Part shown: positions 32,407 through 34,021 of the stretch, piece by piece | Layout of the letters: each line of letters opens with the position of its first letter | Numbering within the stretch: the stretch's first letter is position 1 | NCBI GenBank assembly: GCA_029568995.1 | Contig: JAKPYU010000157.1 | Span: forward strand, 1 to 34,021 | DNA: 34,021 nucleotides | Direction of reading: 5' to 3' | From: Candidatus Omnitrophota bacterium | GTDB taxonomy: Bacteria; Hinthialibacterota; Hinthialibacteria; Hinthialibacterales; JAKPRU01 | The notes under the pieces: generated by a model | Seen by the model: the letters and a program-made list of their open reading frames with translations, nothing else | What the model was told of the DNA's origin: nothing | Database searches by the model: none | Made by a program: the position numbers and the translations under genes

Positions 32407-34021
32407 ATTGGGGAGTAGAGCCGAAGTGATTCCGCAACACGTCGCCCCTCTGACCGATTGTGTTTTCCAGATTTTGCAGAATCCTGTCCATGCCGGGGAG
32501 ATTCCCGGGGGCGGAGGTCAGGGCAATCACCTTTCCGCCGCTGATTTCGAGATCTTGAATCCGATCTGTCATGCTTCCGGGAAGGTGGGCGAGCAACAGC
32601 TTCCAATGAAACATCGGTGGCCAGCCTTGTCGAACCGGCACAGAATTCTGGGCACCTGACCGCTGTTTCTTTCCCCGGCCCTGATTGAGGGTGATCTCCG
32701 CATCCGGCCCATCCGGAATCCAGAACAAAAACAAATGCTTTCCCCGAAGCGAACGGTCGATATCAACCTTGCTCTGCCAGGCTTGAGGGTTTCCCCATTC
32801 GTCCGATTCCACGAAAAACGGAATCCCGTAAGCATACTGCAATCCCGTGAATAGTCCGGCTTTGGAATTGGTGTCGAGCCAATCGCACATCAACGGCTCT
32901 GTTTTTCGGGGATGGTGGGTCAAGAATGGGCCGGTTTGCAGGATATCGGCTTTCTCGATTTTGTTTTCGACCCGGCGCTGTCGCGACTTTTTTCGTCTCT
33001 CTTTGGGGATTTCGCCGCCGATGACAATCGTGTCGCCGTTTCTGACTTGCCACAGGATGAGCGAATCCGAACGCTCGGCGGCATGGAGGATGCCGGTTCC
33101 CTCCTGGAGCGGGGTGACTTTGCGCCCGTGTTTCACGCCTATGGGCAGATTACTCAAGTCCACGCGGGGGATGGTGATCGCGACATCGAACGGAACATCC
33201 AGAGTACTGCGAAGTCGGAAAGAGAATTTCGATTTGCCGTCTGTGCGATAGTCCTCGACGACCGTATGCCTGCCCCCGCGATTGGTGACAAAACAATCCG
33301 CCTCTCCGCAAACGACACGGACTTCCGTATCCCCGACCGGGTACAACAGGTGAAACGGTTCCGCCCATCCGAAGATCGCCCGGTTACCTATTCCCACCGC
33401 GCATCCCGGATACAGACCGAGTTGCTCGGTGAACGCGGCATCGTACTGCGTAACCGATGAGGCGGACTCCTCACGGTATAGCAACGGCCAGCGCTCCAAG
33501 ATGCCGTGCAGAATATGTTTCAGGACCGGATCGCCGGACGTTACCGCGACATCGGCCATGGCCTCGATCTGCCAGGTTACCTCATTCCCGCACGCGGACC
33601 CTGCCCATTCATGCCCGGCGTTCCGCTCCAGCAGAAAGGTGGAGTCGAGAGCGTCTTCGCGATTGTTGTCATAAAGCCATACGGGGAGATACCGGTACGC
33701 GAATGTCACCGCCAGGTCCAAGGCTTCGCGCGCACGTTCTCCGCGTTCTTTGTCATCGCGAAAGAGATGGTGATAATCCAGCAGGAAGGCTATCGGCAAC
33801 GAGCCGCCGATGGCGAATGGCGCGGACGGGACATCCACAAACTCATTTCGAGTCCAGACGATATGCCGCGCCCAATTCAATGCACCTTCCGCCGCTTCAA
33901 GGTATTCCGGTTTCGGATCGTGTTTCCACAGGTTCAGCAGCATTCGCGCAGCAGCGAATCCATCGCTGTTGTGCAAAGTTCGCACCGCCTCGCCCCCATA
34001 AGCCTCCTGCCATTTTCCCTG
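32405..34021 (-). CDS. Alpha/alpha-barrel glycosidase-like protein, 5' end beyond the window
   Basis: Partial gene with 538 residues visible. The reading frame stays open to the last base of the window (upstream codons read ...KWQEAYGGEAVRTLHNSDG), so the GTG at 33985 is an internal Val codon and the true start lies outside. The first half is helical with repeats typical of (alpha/alpha)6 glycosidase folds: AARMLLNLWKHDPKPEYLEAAEGALNWA, AREALDLAVTFAYRYLP, GHEWAGSACGNEVTWQIEAMADVAVTSGDP and ILHGILERWPLLYREE. The second half (from about YPVGDTEVRVV) is beta-rich. No catalytic acid can be assigned, and no family name is certain. No membrane segment is seen in the visible part. It is convergent with the hisC-type gene, sharing a terminator border. 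Confidence 0.7.
   Translation of the reverse strand, partial: QGKWQEAYGGEAVRTLHNSDGFAAARMLLNLWKHDPKPEYLEAAEGALNWARHIVWTRNEFVDVPSAPFAIGGSLPIAFLLDYHHLFRDDKERGERAREALDLAVTFAYRYLPVWLYDNNREDALDSTFLLERNAGHEWAGSACGNEVTWQIEAMADVAVTSGDPVLKHILHGILERWPLLYREESASSVTQYDAAFTEQLGLYPGCAVGIGNRAIFGWAEPFHLLYPVGDTEVRVVCGEADCFVTNRGGRHTVVEDYRTDGKSKFSFRLRSTLDVPFDVAITIPRVDLSNLPIGVKHGRKVTPLQEGTGILHAAERSDSLILWQVRNGDTIVIGGEIPKERRKKSRQRRVENKIEKADILQTGPFLTHHPRKTEPLMCDWLDTNSKAGLFTGLQYAYGIPFFVESDEWGNPQAWQSKVDIDRSLRGKHLFLFWIPDGPDAEITLNQGRGKKQRSGAQNSVPVRQGWPPMFHWKLLLAHLPGSMTDRIQDLEISGGKVIALTSAPGNLPGMDRILQNLENTIGQRGDVLRNHFGSTPQ

Noticed and set aside
33983..33985. GTG as start codon of the last gene
   Set aside because: The frame stays open and protein-like to the window edge with no ribosome site; the gene is truncated by the window.

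Overview
The window is about 34 kb of moderately GC-rich bacterial DNA with 20 protein-coding genes. I see no rRNA, tRNA, CRISPR array, insertion sequence or prophage. Several features point to an uncultivated bacterium with a two-membrane envelope: a lipoprotein-type peptidase, a HlyD membrane-fusion protein, secreted proteins with Pro/Thr linkers and a C-terminal dockerin, a UroD-type protein next to an ornithine-cyclodeaminase homologue, and several families of palindromic intergenic repeats. The style resembles Sumerlaeota/BRC1, Hydrogenedentes, Omnitrophota or Latescibacterota. That is an impression from gene style, and the phylum is not established by the sequence.

Layout. 23-2204 (minus): a compact restriction-modification pair, methyltransferase first, nuclease second. 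2364-3341 (minus): a proline-iminopeptidase-type hydrolase with a lipobox. 3508-9749 (plus): two tandem secreted DUF4139-type paralogues, each followed by a strong terminator, then a membrane-anchored transglutaminase-like/TPR protein and an UPF0104 (LPG-synthase/flippase-like) membrane protein. 9818-14137 (minus): a three-gene export cassette made of a secreted beta-propeller glycosidase-like protein, a HlyD adaptor, and a fused ABC ATPase-permease. 14419-17295 (minus): a 958-residue secreted protein with a cohesin-like domain, a Pro/Thr linker, a degenerate C13 (legumain/caspase-fold) peptidase domain and a dockerin. 17433-17909 (plus): nusB. 18023-20246 (minus): UroD-family protein and ornithine cyclodeaminase homologue. 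20324-23324 (minus): membrane-microdomain operon, long NfeD (with serine-protease domain), short NfeD and flotillin FloA. 23501-24979 (minus): guaB. 25113-26924 (minus): secreted repeat protein, probably a beta-propeller. 27096-28943 (minus): RACo-type ferredoxin/ASKHA corrinoid activator. 29308-32343 (plus): a GT-C-type membrane glycosyltransferase and a HisC-type aminotransferase. 32405-34021 (minus): an alpha/alpha-barrel glycosidase-like protein cut by the window edge.

How they work together. The clearest functional units are the R-M pair, the HlyD/ABC exporter, and the NfeD-NfeD-FloA membrane-protease/scaffold operon. A looser link is possible between the UroD-family protein, which keeps the His-x-Cys...Cys metal site of corrinoid methyltransferases, and the RACo activator about 8 kb away. 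No corrinoid-binding protein is present here. The least explained content is the DUF4139 tandem cassette with its cysteine-less transglutaminase neighbour, and the cohesin/pseudo-C13/dockerin protein. Gene borders are unusually compact: several stop codons lie inside terminator U-tracts or palindromic repeats.
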